NCBI RefSeq assembly: GCF_019711435.1
Contig: NZ_JAIGNK010000003.1
Span: forward strand, 372,001-436,000
DNA: 64,000 nucleotides
Direction of reading: 5' to 3'
From: Qipengyuania polymorpha
GTDB taxonomy: Bacteria > Pseudomonadota > Alphaproteobacteria > Sphingomonadales > Sphingomonadaceae
Numbering within the stretch: position 1 is the first letter of the stretch; each line of letters opens with the position of its first letter. Shown here piece after piece: positions 1 to 10,001 of the stretch. The translations under genes were made by a program, and so were the position numbers. The notes under the pieces are model-generated. The model had not been told where the DNA came from and made no database searches. It saw nothing but the letters and a program-made list of their open reading frames with translations.

Positions 1-89
1 TCCACACGAGCGCGGGGCGGCTTGCCGACCACGGTGTCAGCCGGCGAGGGAGCGGCGATGAAATCCTGTTCGTCGGAAGGCTTGTTCAT
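1..89 (-). CDS. SUF operon distal gene, partial (possible SufT/DUF59 protein)
   Basis: Only the first 29 codons are visible (reading MNKPSDEQDF then IAAPSPADTV); the rest lies beyond the window edge. The ATG overlaps the sufS stop codon in an ATGA junction, so this is the last visible gene of the SUF operon and is probably translationally coupled to sufS. In related alphaproteobacteria a DUF59 (SufT/PaaD-like) Fe-S maturation protein commonly sits in this position. The visible residues are a low-complexity N-terminus without a diagnostic motif, so the call rests on position alone. Confidence 0.5.
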   Translation of the reverse strand, partial: MNKPSDEQDFIAAPSPADTVVGKPPRARV

Positions 90-1303
90 CCGAAAATCCT
101 CCGGGTCCTTTCAATTCCGCGCATGAGCGCGTCGATATCGCTTTCGTCGCTGTAGAGGCCGAAGCTGGCGCGCGCAGTGGCGGGTACGCCAAGGTGCTCC
201 ATCAGCGGCTGCGCGCAGTGGTGTCCGGCGCGAATGGCGACGTTTTCTTCGTCCAGTATGGTGCCGAGGTCGTGCGGATGCACCCCTTCCAGCGCGAAAG
301 AGACGATTCCGGCGCTTTCTTCGGGGCCAAACAGCGTGACGGCGTTCAGCTTGCGCAGTTCCGTGCGCAAGGTGGCGGCAAGCCTGTTTTCGTGTTCGAA
401 CAGGCGGTCGGGGCCGAGCGCGTCGACATAGTCGATGGCGGCGTGCAGCGCGATTGCCTCGGTAATCATCGGCGTGCCCGCCTCGAAGCGCTGCGGGGGC
501 GGGGCATAGGTTGTGCCGTCGAAGGCGACCTTGTCGATCATTGCACCGCCGCCCTGATAGGGAGGCATATGCTCGAGCAGTTCGCTGCGCGCCCACAGCA
601 CGCCGATGCCCGTGGGGCCGTAAAGCTTGTGGCCTGAGAAGGCATAGAAATCGCAATCGAGCGCTTCCATGTCGAGCGTCATGCGCGGTGCGGCCTGGCA
701 GCCGTCGAGCAAAATCTTCGCGCCGACCGAATGGGCGAGGTCGGCCGCCTTCCGGGCATCGAGTATCGAACCAAGAACATTCGAAACATGCGCCAGAGAA
801 ACCAGTTTGGTTCGCGGGGTGAGCATTGCCTCGAGCGCGCCGAGGTCAATCTGACCGTCTGGCGTCAAGGGGCAAACCTCGATTTCAGCTCCGGTTCGCT
901 CGGCAAGCATTTGCCAGGGCACGATATTCGAGTGATGTTCGAGCGTGGAGAGGATGATTCGGTCGCCCTCGCCAATGCGGGTCATGCCCCATGTGGCGGC
1001 AACGAGGTTGATGGCCTCGGTCGCCCCGCGCACGAAGACCACCTCGTTCTCGGACTTTGCGCCGATGAAGTCTGCCGCGCGGCGGCGGGCGGCTTCGTAG
1101 CCCAGCGTCATCTGCGCCGAGCGGCCATAGACCCCGCGGTGGACGGTGGCGTAGTCCTTGCCCAGCGCGCGGCTCATCGCATCGATCACGGCCTGCGGCT
1201 TCTGCGCCGAGGCGGCGGTGTCGAGATAGTGCCAGACCTCGCCTTCCGGCGTCACGAGGCCGGGGAAGTCCGCCTTTCGGGTGAGGGTTGCGGCCTCGCT
1301 CAC
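86..1303 (-). CDS. sufS: SufS cysteine desulfurase
   Basis: Group II pyridoxal-phosphate cysteine desulfurase of 405 residues that takes sulfur from L-cysteine for SufBCD cluster assembly. The PLP lysine lies in FSGHKLYGPTG and the persulfide cysteine is Cys363 in AGHHCAQPL, close to the E. coli SufS position. I chose the GTG start at 1303 because it overlaps the sufD stop (GTGA) and gives a family-length protein; the frame stays open further upstream, but that stretch lies inside sufD. The downstream gene starts in an ATGA overlap. No sufE or sufU is seen in the window, so the sulfur-relay partner must be elsewhere or in the truncated flank. Confidence 0.96.
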   Translation of the reverse strand: MSEAATLTRKADFPGLVTPEGEVWHYLDTAASAQKPQAVIDAMSRALGKDYATVHRGVYGRSAQMTLGYEAARRRAADFIGAKSENEVVFVRGATEAINLVAATWGMTRIGEGDRIILSTLEHHSNIVPWQMLAERTGAEIEVCPLTPDGQIDLGALEAMLTPRTKLVSLAHVSNVLGSILDARKAADLAHSVGAKILLDGCQAAPRMTLDMEALDCDFYAFSGHKLYGPTGIGVLWARSELLEHMPPYQGGGAMIDKVAFDGTTYAPPPQRFEAGTPMITEAIALHAAIDYVDALGPDRLFEHENRLAATLRTELRKLNAVTLFGPEESAGIVSFALEGVHPHDLGTILDEENVAIRAGHHCAQPLMEHLGVPATARASFGLYSDESDIDALMRGIERTRRIFG

Positions 1304-2052
1304 AGGTGCTTGTCCAGCTTGTCGAGCGCGGCCTGGAGCAGGCGCTCCTGCGCGTCCTCGTCGTCGAGCGATACCAGCGCATCGCCGATAAAGGCCTGCA
1401 CCAGAAGGCGGCGCGAGAGCTCGGGCGCCAGGCCGCGTGCCGCCATGTAGAAACGCGCGCTCTCGTCCAATTGGCCGACGGTGGCGCCGTGGGCGCATTT
1501 GACATCGTCGGCAAAGATTTCGAGCTGCGGCACGGCGTTCACGCTCGCGCCCTTTTCGAGGAGCAGGCCCTTGAAGTCCTGCGCCGCGTCGGTCTTCTGC
1601 GCGTGGCGGACAACGTCGATCGATCCGAGGAAATTGCCTGTACCCTTGCCCCAATGGACCGCGCGGACAGTCTGGTTGCTGGTGCCGTCGGGCTCGGCAT
1701 GGGTGGTGCGGGTGACGAATTCGCGCACCGTGTCGCGGCCGCCGACGGTGATGCCGCCCATCTCGAAATGCGCGCCCTTGCCGAGAGTGACCTCGACTTC
1801 GATACGGGCGTAGTCGGCCGAGGCAATGACGCCAAACAGTTCGAACCGCGCGCCTTCACCGACCGTGACGCGCAGGCGAGTCACTTCGGTTTCGCCGGAA
1901 TTTTCGTCGGTTATGAGCAGGACTTCACGCGCGCTCTCGCCCGCCACCACGTCTATCTGGCGCCATGCAAGGTCGCTGTCGCGCAGCCGGTCGACCGCGG
2001 CATAGCGCCACGCCTCGTCGCGCCGGGTGGGGAGGGTTGCCGCTTCGCTCAT
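1300..2052 (-). CDS. sufD: SufD-like Fe-S scaffold subunit
   Basis: A 250-residue SufB/SufD family protein (beta-helix core) expected to pair with SufB and SufC in the SufBC2D scaffold. The N-terminus contains RRDEAWRYAAVDRLRDSDL, resembling the SufD helical cap, and the C-terminal half has the family pattern with a conserved CAHGATVGQLDE stretch. It is shorter than E. coli SufD (over 400 residues) because the N-terminal helical region is reduced. It starts in an ATGA overlap with sufC and ends in a GTGA overlap with sufS, which supports both boundaries. Confidence 0.93.
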   Translation of the reverse strand: MSEAATLPTRRDEAWRYAAVDRLRDSDLAWRQIDVVAGESAREVLLITDENSGETEVTRLRVTVGEGARFELFGVIASADYARIEVEVTLGKGAHFEMGGITVGGRDTVREFVTRTTHAEPDGTSNQTVRAVHWGKGTGNFLGSIDVVRHAQKTDAAQDFKGLLLEKGASVNAVPQLEIFADDVKCAHGATVGQLDESARFYMAARGLAPELSRRLLVQAFIGDALVSLDDEDAQERLLQAALDKLDKHL

Positions 2053-2801
2053 GCCGGCTCCGCCATCACCGCGTCATAGCCTTCGTTTTCGAGGCGCTCC
2101 GCAAGCTCGGGGCCGCCGGTCTTCACGATTGTACCCTTGCTGAGGATGGAGACCTTGTCGGGCTTCACCACTTCGAGCAGGCGCTGGTAGTGCGTGATCA
2201 GCAGCACGGCCTTGTCCGCCTTGCGCATGATGGCGTTGATGCCCTCGCCCACAACGCGCAGCGCATCGATGTCGAGGCCGCTGTCGGTCTCGTCGAGCAC
2301 GGCGAAGGAGGGATCGAGGATGCCCATCTGGACCATTTCGGCGCGCTTCTTCTCGCCGCCGGAGAAACCGACGTTCACATTGCGCTTGAGCATGTCCATG
2401 TCGAGCTTGAGCAGCCCGGCCTTTTCCTTGGCGAGCTTGAGGAATTCGCCGCCCGAGAGCGGTTCTTCCCCGCGCTGTTTTCGCTGCGAATTCAAAGCCT
2501 CGCGAAGGAACTGGACGTTCGACACGCCGGGAATTTCGACCGGGTACTGGAAGCCGAGGAACAGGCCTGCCGCCGCGCGCTCGTGCGGCTCCATATCGAG
2601 CAGGTCCTCGCCATTGAACGTCACCGATCCGCCGGTCACTTCGTAACCCGGCCGGCCGCCGAGGACATAGGACAGCGTCGATTTGCCCGCGCCATTGGGG
2701 CCCATGATCGCATGGACCTCGCCCGCCGGCACTTCGAGCGTGAGGCCGTTCAAGATCTGCTTGCCGCCGATTTCGGCGGTGAGGTTGTCAATCTTCAGCA
2801 T
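2049..2801 (-). CDS. sufC: SufC Fe-S assembly ATPase
   Basis: ABC-type ATPase of 250 residues powering the SufBCD scaffold. Visible motifs are Walker A GPNGAGKST near residue 35, the signature FSGGEKKRAEM near 145, and Walker B FAVLDETDSGLDIDALR. The start MLKIDNLTAEIGG matches the family; it lies 14 nt inside the end of the preceding DUF559 gene, so the two reading frames overlap and translation is likely coupled. The frame remains open upstream, but that is the shadow of the DUF559 gene. Confidence 0.97.
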   Translation of the reverse strand: MLKIDNLTAEIGGKQILNGLTLEVPAGEVHAIMGPNGAGKSTLSYVLGGRPGYEVTGGSVTFNGEDLLDMEPHERAAAGLFLGFQYPVEIPGVSNVQFLREALNSQRKQRGEEPLSGGEFLKLAKEKAGLLKLDMDMLKRNVNVGFSGGEKKRAEMVQMGILDPSFAVLDETDSGLDIDALRVVGEGINAIMRKADKAVLLITHYQRLLEVVKPDKVSILSKGTIVKTGGPELAERLENEGYDAVMAEPA

Positions 2802-3327
2802 TGTCTTCCCTGGAATAGCGGGGGCGCGGCGCGGAGTTGCGCTGGTGGTCGTGGCGCGCCTGCTTCTTGTCGGCAATGCGGCTGCGCATGCCGAGAGTGA
2901 TACGTTGGAGGACGGCGTCCATGTCTTCGAGAATGTCCTTGGCGGCAATGCGCATTACGCGGATGCCGACCGCCTCGAGGCTCTTGTCGCGGCGCTTGGC
3001 GAGGGCATCGTCTTGCCCTTCCTCGTCGATCATTATCGCCATGCCGAGCTTGTGGCAGTTAAAATCGACGATCGCGCTGCCGACCACGGCGTGGCGCTTG
3101 AAGGTGAATGGGCCCATGTCGGCCTTGGCAAACTTCTCGGCGAGCGCCTTGTGCGCTTCGGTCGAGTGACGCCGCATATCGCGCGCCTGCTCGTGCAGAG
3201 CGTCGAGGCGCTTCTCCGAAATCTCCCACCCGCGGCCCTTCTTCTTGAGCGCGGGTGCGGCGTCGGCGGTTTCCGATGGATCGCGAAGCTGGAGGGTTTT
3301 GCGGTCAGTCACGACAAACGATCCCAT
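2788..3327 (-). CDS. DUF559 (Vsr-like endonuclease fold) protein inside the SUF operon
   Basis: A 179-residue protein. The segment from about residue 70 to 145 resembles DUF559: FTFKRHAVVGSAIVDFNC, then MAIMIDEEGQDD, then RRDKSLEAVGIRVMRI. DUF559 proteins have a restriction-endonuclease-like fold related to very-short-patch repair enzymes. The usual VIELDGxxH strand is altered here to AIMIDEEGQ, so the acidic residue before the strand is missing and catalysis is doubtful. The C-terminus is basic (KKQARHDHQR). It lies between sufB and sufC, overlapping its upstream neighbour by 19 nt and sufC by 14 nt, so it is co-translated with the SUF proteins. Its role there is unknown. Confidence 0.8.
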   Translation of the reverse strand: MGSFVVTDRKTLQLRDPSETADAAPALKKKGRGWEISEKRLDALHEQARDMRRHSTEAHKALAEKFAKADMGPFTFKRHAVVGSAIVDFNCHKLGMAIMIDEEGQDDALAKRRDKSLEAVGIRVMRIAAKDILEDMDAVLQRITLGMRSRIADKKQARHDHQRNSAPRPRYSREDNAED

Positions 3328-3892
3328 CGCATGTCCATGCTCTCAATATTCGTCAACTTGGTATCGCCTTCGAGAAGTTTGAAGAGATATGTGGCGAACG
3401 CCCATTCCCCATTGTCCATCTGCTGTGTGACCACAGCGATTTCATCAGGATCGCCCGGCGTCAGGGTGTAGGCCCCGACGACAGGTTCGGCCCCAAGTGC
3501 ATGGATATAGGTTACACTTTGGGCGCGAAGAGCAATGCGATGCTCAGCCGCATCCTCCGTTGCACCTTCCCAGAGCCAATCACCTTGGAACCTATCAGGG
3601 ATCGTACGCCTCTCGGGCTCTGCGATGTCAAAGCCGTGCGGAGCGCGAAGTTCACTGCCGCCATAGGAGGACACTGGGAAATGATGGGGCGCTGGCGTGA
3701 ACCGAGCTGTCGGCTTGGTTTCGACATGACCGCCGGATGATCCGGTGTTTGAAATTCTAGTATTGGCAAACAGCTCATTGGCGAGGTCTGATTTCGATCG
3801 CCGATTGACCCGCGTGTTCCGGTTCGCCTTGTACAAGACATAGCCAACTATGCCGACCACTAGCAGCGGAAATAGATAGTCGAGAAATTCCA

Positions 3893-3893
<1 letters not shown>
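3309..3893 (-). CDS. Unknown membrane-anchored protein inside the SUF operon
   Basis: Not recognised. A single N-terminal transmembrane helix (about residues 3-20, FLDYLFPLLVVGIVGYVLY) is followed by a basic linker with NTRVNRRSKSDL, a Ser/Gly/Pro-rich stretch, and a soluble C-terminal domain of roughly 100 residues containing RFQGDWLW and a beta-rich, acidic end. An ATG at 3893 and a GTG at 3896 are both possible starts; both overlap the sufB stop. The coding sequence looks less GC-rich than its neighbours by eye, which may indicate later insertion into the operon. There are no Cys-rich motifs suggesting cluster binding. Confidence 0.75.
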
Positions 3894-5370
<1,477 letters not shown>

Positions 5371-5374
<4 letters not shown>

Positions 5375-5781
5375 GCGAGTTCCTTTTCCTGCGCCAGTTG
5401 CACGAGGCTGACACCAGCCAGCGCGCTGCGCAGCGTTTCATTCACCAGCGGCCAGTGCGGCCGCACGCGGCAATCATGGTCGACCGAGCAATCCGTGCCT
5501 TCCACGCAGGCCGTCAGCGCAATCGGCCCTTCGACCGCCTCGACAATGTCCGCCAGCGTGATCGCCGCAGCCGGCCGCGCCAGCTGCAAGCCGCCGCCTG
5601 CCCCGCGCACCGAGCGCAGGAGGCCCGCGCCGACCAGCTTGCTCACCAGCTTCTGCACCGTGGGCGCAGGAAGGCCGGTTTCCGACGCCAGTTCGGACGC
5701 ACTCACCCTGCCCCCGCCGCAATGGCGGGCTGCCTGGCTCATCGTGACGACAGCGTAGTCTGCAAGGTTCGAAAGGCGCAT
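5371..5781 (-). CDS. Rrf2-family Fe-S regulator (IscR/SufR-like)
   Basis: A 136-residue winged-helix repressor with an Rrf2 HTH in the first 65 residues ([20 protein letters not shown], then [15 protein letters not shown]). Cys92, Cys98 and Cys104 ([14 protein letters not shown]) fall at the numbers I recall for the three cluster-binding cysteines of E. coli IscR, with His109 near the fourth ligand, so it should bind a [2Fe-2S] cluster and sense cellular Fe-S status. It is the promoter-proximal gene of the SUF operon, overlapping sufB by GTGA, with a palindrome just upstream. I infer autoregulation and control of the whole operon. Confidence 0.93.
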
Positions 5782-5789
5782 GGCTTCTT

Positions 5790-5812
5790 AATCGGACAAT
5801 ATCGTTCCGATT
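5790..5812 (-). promoter_or_regulatory. Candidate Rrf2 operator of the SUF operon
   Basis: A perfect inverted repeat, AATCGGA-N9-TCCGATT, ends 8 nt before the ATG of the Rrf2 gene, so it overlaps the ribosome-binding region or the transcription start. Rrf2 dimers bind such palindromes. Its uniqueness in the window and its place at the head of the SUF operon support an autorepressor site. Confidence 0.6.
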
Positions 5813-5882
5813 AGCCAGCTATGAGCGGAAGACGCGATTTTCAACGGAAAACCGCCAATTGCGAGTCGTTAGCAACTAGGGG

Positions 5883-6797
5883 TCAGTCGCCCCTCTTTGC
5901 CAATTCCTCGTCCTGGTTGCCGCCGAACAGATCGACCGAGCCGTAGCCGGGTTCGCCCAGCGTTTCCTTGACCACCGAATCCACCTTCGGCTGCAGGCGG
6001 CGCGGCGTACGGCCGGTGAAGTGGCGAATTTCCTTGATCATGTGCGCCTGGTCATAGAACGCCTCGCGGAGTTCGGCCTCCAGCTTGGGGGTGAGGTCGG
6101 GCATGGCCAGCATGGTGGCGGCCCGGATCGCCCGGTAACGGCGGATCAGGCGCACCGGCGGCTGGCCGAAGAACCGCGTCACCAGCCGTTGCACCTGCCG
6201 TTCGGAATAGGGCAGCCGGTCTTGCAAATCGGCAATGTCCGGTTTGAGCGAGGACGACAGCCATTCGAGCGTGCGGTCGATCACCTGCAGGTGGCGTTCG
6301 GACAAGGGCGAGATCCCGCTCGCGACAATCTGGGCCAGTCGATCGAGCGCCTCGCGCTCACCCAGTTCGCCGCTTTCGGCCTGCCGGACCAGCGCCAGCA
6401 TGGGGGAGGCGATCTCTTCCGGGAAGACATCGGCCACAGGCACGGAGCGGTCGCTGTATTCGTCGACCGGCAGGCCCGTCAGCGCCGCCCAGCCGCGAAA
6501 GTTGAGCGATACGCCCAGCATGACCGTATGCGGATCGATGGCGAATTCCTGCGCCTGCAACAGCGGGCACTGGAGGAAGGCCGGCGTGGTACGCGATGCC
6601 CCGCCCTTGGCGAAATGCATCGTGCCGCCGCCCTTCAGCGTCACTACCAATTGCCCCGAATAGGCCGGCATCATATCAGCCACGCCTGTCTCGCCCGTCC
6701 GCAGGATATACAGCGAATTGAGGTAGGGCGTCAGCGCCTTGGGCGCAGCAACCCACTCGAACCTGTAGCTGCTATCGGCGTGCGCCGTCTCGGCCAT
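5883..6797 (-). CDS. AraC-family transcriptional regulator
   Basis: About 304 residues with a C-terminal AraC HTH region: LQDRLPYSERQVQRLVTRFFGQPPVRLIRRYRAIRAA, then YDQAHMIKEIRHFTGRTPRRL, typical of the two helix-turn-helix units. The N-terminal half (FEWVAAPKALTPYLNSLYIL) is an effector domain of unknown ligand. The start at 6797 (MAETAHADSS) has an AGGGG about 11 nt upstream; an alternative ATG at 6866 would add 23 residues. The frame stays open further upstream, but a strong terminator at 6906-6936 lies in that stretch, so longer starts are unlikely. Its targets cannot be read from the sequence. Confidence 0.88.
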   Translation of the reverse strand: MAETAHADSSYRFEWVAAPKALTPYLNSLYILRTGETGVADMMPAYSGQLVVTLKGGGTMHFAKGGASRTTPAFLQCPLLQAQEFAIDPHTVMLGVSLNFRGWAALTGLPVDEYSDRSVPVADVFPEEIASPMLALVRQAESGELGEREALDRLAQIVASGISPLSERHLQVIDRTLEWLSSSLKPDIADLQDRLPYSERQVQRLVTRFFGQPPVRLIRRYRAIRAATMLAMPDLTPKLEAELREAFYDQAHMIKEIRHFTGRTPRRLQPKVDSVVKETLGEPGYGSVDLFGGNQDEELAKRGD

Positions 6798-6905
6798 TCC
6801 GTGTGCGCCCCTGTTTTCGCCCCTTGAACGGGTGACATCCTGCGCCCGCATCACATGAAAGTCCATTCGACTTTGTCGGTTTCTTACAAAATATTCAAAT
6901 GAAAC

Positions 6906-6936
6906 AAAAAAAAGGCGGCCCACTGGGAGCCGCCCT
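6906..6936 (-). terminator. Rho-independent terminator upstream of the AraC gene
   Basis: On the minus strand a GGCGG/CCGCC stem with an inner CCC-AGT-GGG helix is followed by eight consecutive T residues. No protein gene on the minus strand ends here; the nearest upstream gene, pyrD, runs the other way. The terminator therefore ends an unannotated minus-strand transcript or attenuates the AraC leader. Confidence 0.8.
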
Positions 6937-7011
6937 GTGTAGGTGAGAACTCGTTGCATTGCTGCCTCGAGCCCTTCGGGTCGCAGGGAAGGTATTAGCG
7001 AGTCTTTCGAT
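6906..7011 (-). ncRNA. Candidate small RNA or attenuated leader
   Basis: The region between the orphan minus-strand terminator and a TACAAT -10-like box (7018-7023) would give a transcript of about 105 nt. It can fold: CUGC/GCAG closes around a CCC-GAA-GGG hairpin, followed by the terminator stem. It lacks the SRP apical motif and does not match tmRNA or RNase P as I know them; I could not confirm or exclude 6S RNA. No good -35 box is seen. It could equally be the 5' leader of the AraC gene with a regulated terminator. Confidence 0.4.
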
Positions 7012-7136
7012 TCTTTGATTGTATGCACGCGACACAAGATCTTGGCCCGCATCATTTTGCCGATAATTTACAATTTGCCCCTTCTTGGGACGCTCGCCTG
7101 CTCGACAGCATGGGGTGCATCGGCCATAGGCCCGGC

Positions 7137-8165
7137 ATGCTTTTCGACCTTGCCCGCCCGGCACTTTTTGCCCTCGATCCCGAACGTGCACACCGCCTTA
7201 CCGTTGCCGCGCTGAAGGCCGCCCCTGCCGGTTCCCCTCCGAAAACAGGCGTTTTGGCCACGAATGTGGCGGGGATCGACTTTCCCAATCCGCTCGGGAT
7301 GGCGGCAGGCTTCGACAAGGATGGCGAAGTGCCCGACAAGCTGCTCGGGCTTGGCTTCGGCTTTGCCGAGGTCGGCTCGATCACCCCGCGCCCGCAGGCG
7401 GGAAATCCCAAGCCCAGGCTGTTCCGGCTGGTCGAAGACCGCGCGGTCATCAACCGGATGGGGTTCAACAATGGCGGCGCCGAGGCGGCTGCACGGCGAC
7501 TCGCAGCGCGCAAGGGACGGCCGGGCGTGCTCGGCATCAACATCGGCGCGAACAAGGACAGCGAGGACCGCATCGCCGATTATGCGGAAATGACCCGCAT
7601 CATGGCGCCGCTGGCAACCTATCTTGCCGTCAATATCTCCAGCCCCAACACGCCGGGCCTGCGCGCGCTGCAGGACGAAGGCGCGCTGGTGGCTTTGCTC
7701 GACGCAGTATTCGAGGCGCGCGGAGAGACCGGACCGCCGGTTTTCCTCAAGGTCGCACCCGATCTCGAACCCGCCGATGTCGACGCGATTGCGCGCATTG
7801 CGGCGGACAAGGGACTGGGCGCGCTGATCGTCTCCAACACCACCATCACTCGTCCGGACCTGCGCTCGCACCATGCGGGCGAGGCGGGTGGTTTGTCGGG
7901 CGCACCCTTGCGCGAGCTTGCACTCGAACGCCTGCGCGATTTTCGCAAGGCGACCGGCGGAGCCATCCCGCTCGTTGGCGTTGGCGGCATAGCGAGCGCC
8001 GAGGACGCGTGGACGCGTATCCGGGCCGGCGCGAGCCTCGTCCAGCTCTATAGCGCGATGGTCTATGAAGGCCCCGGCCTGCCGCGCCGCATCACCAGCG
8101 GACTGGAGCGACTGATGAAGCGCGACGGGTTTTCCTCGATTGCGGACGCCGTCGGAAGCGAATAG
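7137..8165 (+). CDS. pyrD: Dihydroorotate dehydrogenase, class 2 (quinone-dependent)
   Basis: A 342-residue FMN enzyme oxidising dihydroorotate to orotate in pyrimidine synthesis, passing electrons to membrane quinone. Class 2 is shown by the N-terminal amphipathic segment (MLFDLARPALFALDPERAHRL), the FMN/substrate motif AVINRMGFNNGG, and the catalytic serine loop NISSPNTPGLR (serine rather than the cysteine of class 1). FMN-phosphate loops GVGGIASAEDAW and GASLVQLYSA are near the C-terminus. I chose the ATG at 7137 as family-like, although its ribosome-binding site is weak. A gamma-glutamyltransferase gene follows within 12 nt. Confidence 0.95.
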   Translation: MLFDLARPALFALDPERAHRLTVAALKAAPAGSPPKTGVLATNVAGIDFPNPLGMAAGFDKDGEVPDKLLGLGFGFAEVGSITPRPQAGNPKPRLFRLVEDRAVINRMGFNNGGAEAAARRLAARKGRPGVLGINIGANKDSEDRIADYAEMTRIMAPLATYLAVNISSPNTPGLRALQDEGALVALLDAVFEARGETGPPVFLKVAPDLEPADVDAIARIAADKGLGALIVSNTTITRPDLRSHHAGEAGGLSGAPLRELALERLRDFRKATGGAIPLVGVGGIASAEDAWTRIRAGASLVQLYSAMVYEGPGLPRRITSGLERLMKRDGFSSIADAVGSE

Positions 8166-8176
8166 CCTCGCGCGTG

Positions 8177-9901
8177 ATGATACGCTTCTCGGTCCTCCCG
8201 CTCGCCGCGCTTGCCCTTTCGGCTTGCTCCACTTCCACCGGCAACACCCCGGACTTCGGAATGACGCCGGGCATTCCGTTACCTCCGCTAGGTGCGGTGT
8301 CAGCCGCAGACCCGCGCGCGCAGGCGGCGGGCGAAGAGATCTTGCGAAAGGGCGGCAGTGCGACCGACGCTGCGATTGCTGTCATGCTGGCACTGACCGT
8401 AGTCGAGCCGCAGAGTTCGGGCATTGGCGGCGGCGGCTTCCTCGTGCGCGGCGAGGCGGATGGCGATGTCACGACTTACGATGGACGCGAGACGGCACCC
8501 TCGGGCGCCACGCCGACGTGGTTCCTCGACGAAAAGGGCGAAACGCCGCCGTTCCGCGAGTCGGTCCGCAGCGGGCTGAGCGTGGGCGTGCCGGGCAATA
8601 TCGCGCTCGCCGCCAAGGCGCATGGGGAGCACGGCAGGCTGGCATGGGCGGATATCTTCGCCCCCGCCATCAAGCTTGCGCGCGAGGGCTTCCAGATCAA
8701 TCCGCGCATGCATGACGCGCTGGGTCGTTCGCGGCTGACCGGCGGGCATAGCGAGATGGCCAAGGCGCTGTTTTACGGCGCGGACGGCGAACCGCTGCCG
8801 GTCGGCACGCTGGTGCGCAACGAGGAACTGGCGAACTCATTCGAGGCTTTCGCCGCGGGCGGTGCTGAAGCCTTCTATACCGGCGAGAACGCACTGGCTG
8901 TCGCCACCACGGTTGCTGCCGACACGCCCAAGCCGGGCGCGATGACCTATGACGACATCGCCGGTTACGAGGCCAAGGAACGCAGCGCGGTGTGCAGCAG
9001 CTATCGCGAATACCGCATCTGTTCGATGGGCCCGCCGACTTCGGGCGGGATTGCAGTGCAGCAGATCCTCGGCCAGCTCGAACGCTTCGACCTCACCGCG
9101 CTGGGTGCGGAGAATGCGGTCACCTGGCACCTGTTTCTCGAGGCCCAGCGCCTCGCCTATGCCGACCGCGAGCTCTATGTGGCCGACAGCGATTACGTGA
9201 CCGTCCCGGTCGCAGGGCTGCTCGAAAAGAGCTACCTTGCCGAGCGTAGCGCGCTGATTTCCGAAGATAGGTCCATGACCGAGATCACGGCTGGTCGCCC
9301 GCGCGGTGCGCCCATGGCACTCGCCGATGGCGACGAACCGGTCGAGCACGGAACCTCGCACCTCGCCGTGGTCGACAGCTTAGGCACCATGGTCAGCTAC
9401 ACCTCGACCATCGAGAGCGCTTTCGGTTCGGGCCTCATGGTCGGCGGCTATTACCTCAACAACGAGCTCACCGATTTCAGCCGCTCGCCGGAAGTCGACG
9501 GCCGGATGGTCGCCAACCGGGTGGAGGGCGGCAAGCGGCCGCGCTCCTCCATGTCGCCAACCGTGGTCTACGATCCGCAAGGGCGTCCCTTCTTCGTCGT
9601 CGGCGCGGCGGGCGGCAGCACCATTCCCGTCACAACCGCGCGCGCCATCATCGGCGCCATCGATTTCGGCCTCTCTGCCGAGGAATCGCTCCGACTGCCC
9701 TTCCTGATGGCTTTCGGGAACCGCGTCCTGCTTGAGGAAAATACCTGGCTGGAAGCGCAAGCAGAGCAATTCCGCGCACTCGGCCATGAGGAGCTCATCA
9801 TCCGCCAGGCCCCCATCAAGGGCGGTGCCTTGCGGCGGGTCGGCGACCAGTGGGAGACCGCGCGCGACCCGCGCCTCGAAGGCTATCTGGACATGCCCTG
9901 A
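8177..9901 (+). CDS. ggt: Gamma-glutamyltransferase, lipoprotein
   Basis: A 574-residue N-terminal nucleophile hydrolase that transfers or hydrolyses the gamma-glutamyl group of glutathione. A lipobox LALSACS follows a short signal peptide, so the precursor should be anchored in an envelope membrane. Autoprocessing is expected before Thr393 in the HGTSHLAVVD motif, giving large and small subunits; GSTIPVTTA near the C-terminus also fits the small subunit. An in-frame GTG three bases upstream (8174) is an alternative start. The gene follows pyrD by about 11 nt and may be cotranscribed, though no pathway link is obvious. Confidence 0.94.
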   Translation: MIRFSVLPLAALALSACSTSTGNTPDFGMTPGIPLPPLGAVSAADPRAQAAGEEILRKGGSATDAAIAVMLALTVVEPQSSGIGGGGFLVRGEADGDVTTYDGRETAPSGATPTWFLDEKGETPPFRESVRSGLSVGVPGNIALAAKAHGEHGRLAWADIFAPAIKLAREGFQINPRMHDALGRSRLTGGHSEMAKALFYGADGEPLPVGTLVRNEELANSFEAFAAGGAEAFYTGENALAVATTVAADTPKPGAMTYDDIAGYEAKERSAVCSSYREYRICSMGPPTSGGIAVQQILGQLERFDLTALGAENAVTWHLFLEAQRLAYADRELYVADSDYVTVPVAGLLEKSYLAERSALISEDRSMTEITAGRPRGAPMALADGDEPVEHGTSHLAVVDSLGTMVSYTSTIESAFGSGLMVGGYYLNNELTDFSRSPEVDGRMVANRVEGGKRPRSSMSPTVVYDPQGRPFFVVGAAGGSTIPVTTARAIIGAIDFGLSAEESLRLPFLMAFGNRVLLEENTWLEAQAEQFRALGHEELIIRQAPIKGGALRRVGDQWETARDPRLEGYLDMP

Positions 9902-10001
9902 GGTGGCGCCGCCGCCCCCTTGCCGTAACTGGAGCGGGAGCCTAAGCCCCTGCCCTTCGTTGGTCGCACAACAAAGATAAGTATTTTCGAGGAGCCTGCC
10001 T

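Noticed and set aside
86..1654. A 522-codon frame covering sufS with a long N-terminal extension
   Set aside because: The upstream part is inside sufD in another frame; the GTG start at 1303, overlapping the sufD stop, gives a normal-length SufS.
6906..7011. SRP (4.5S) RNA gene
   Set aside because: The CCGAAGG loop looked similar, but the conserved apical motif GGTCAGGTCCGGAAGGAAGC is absent.
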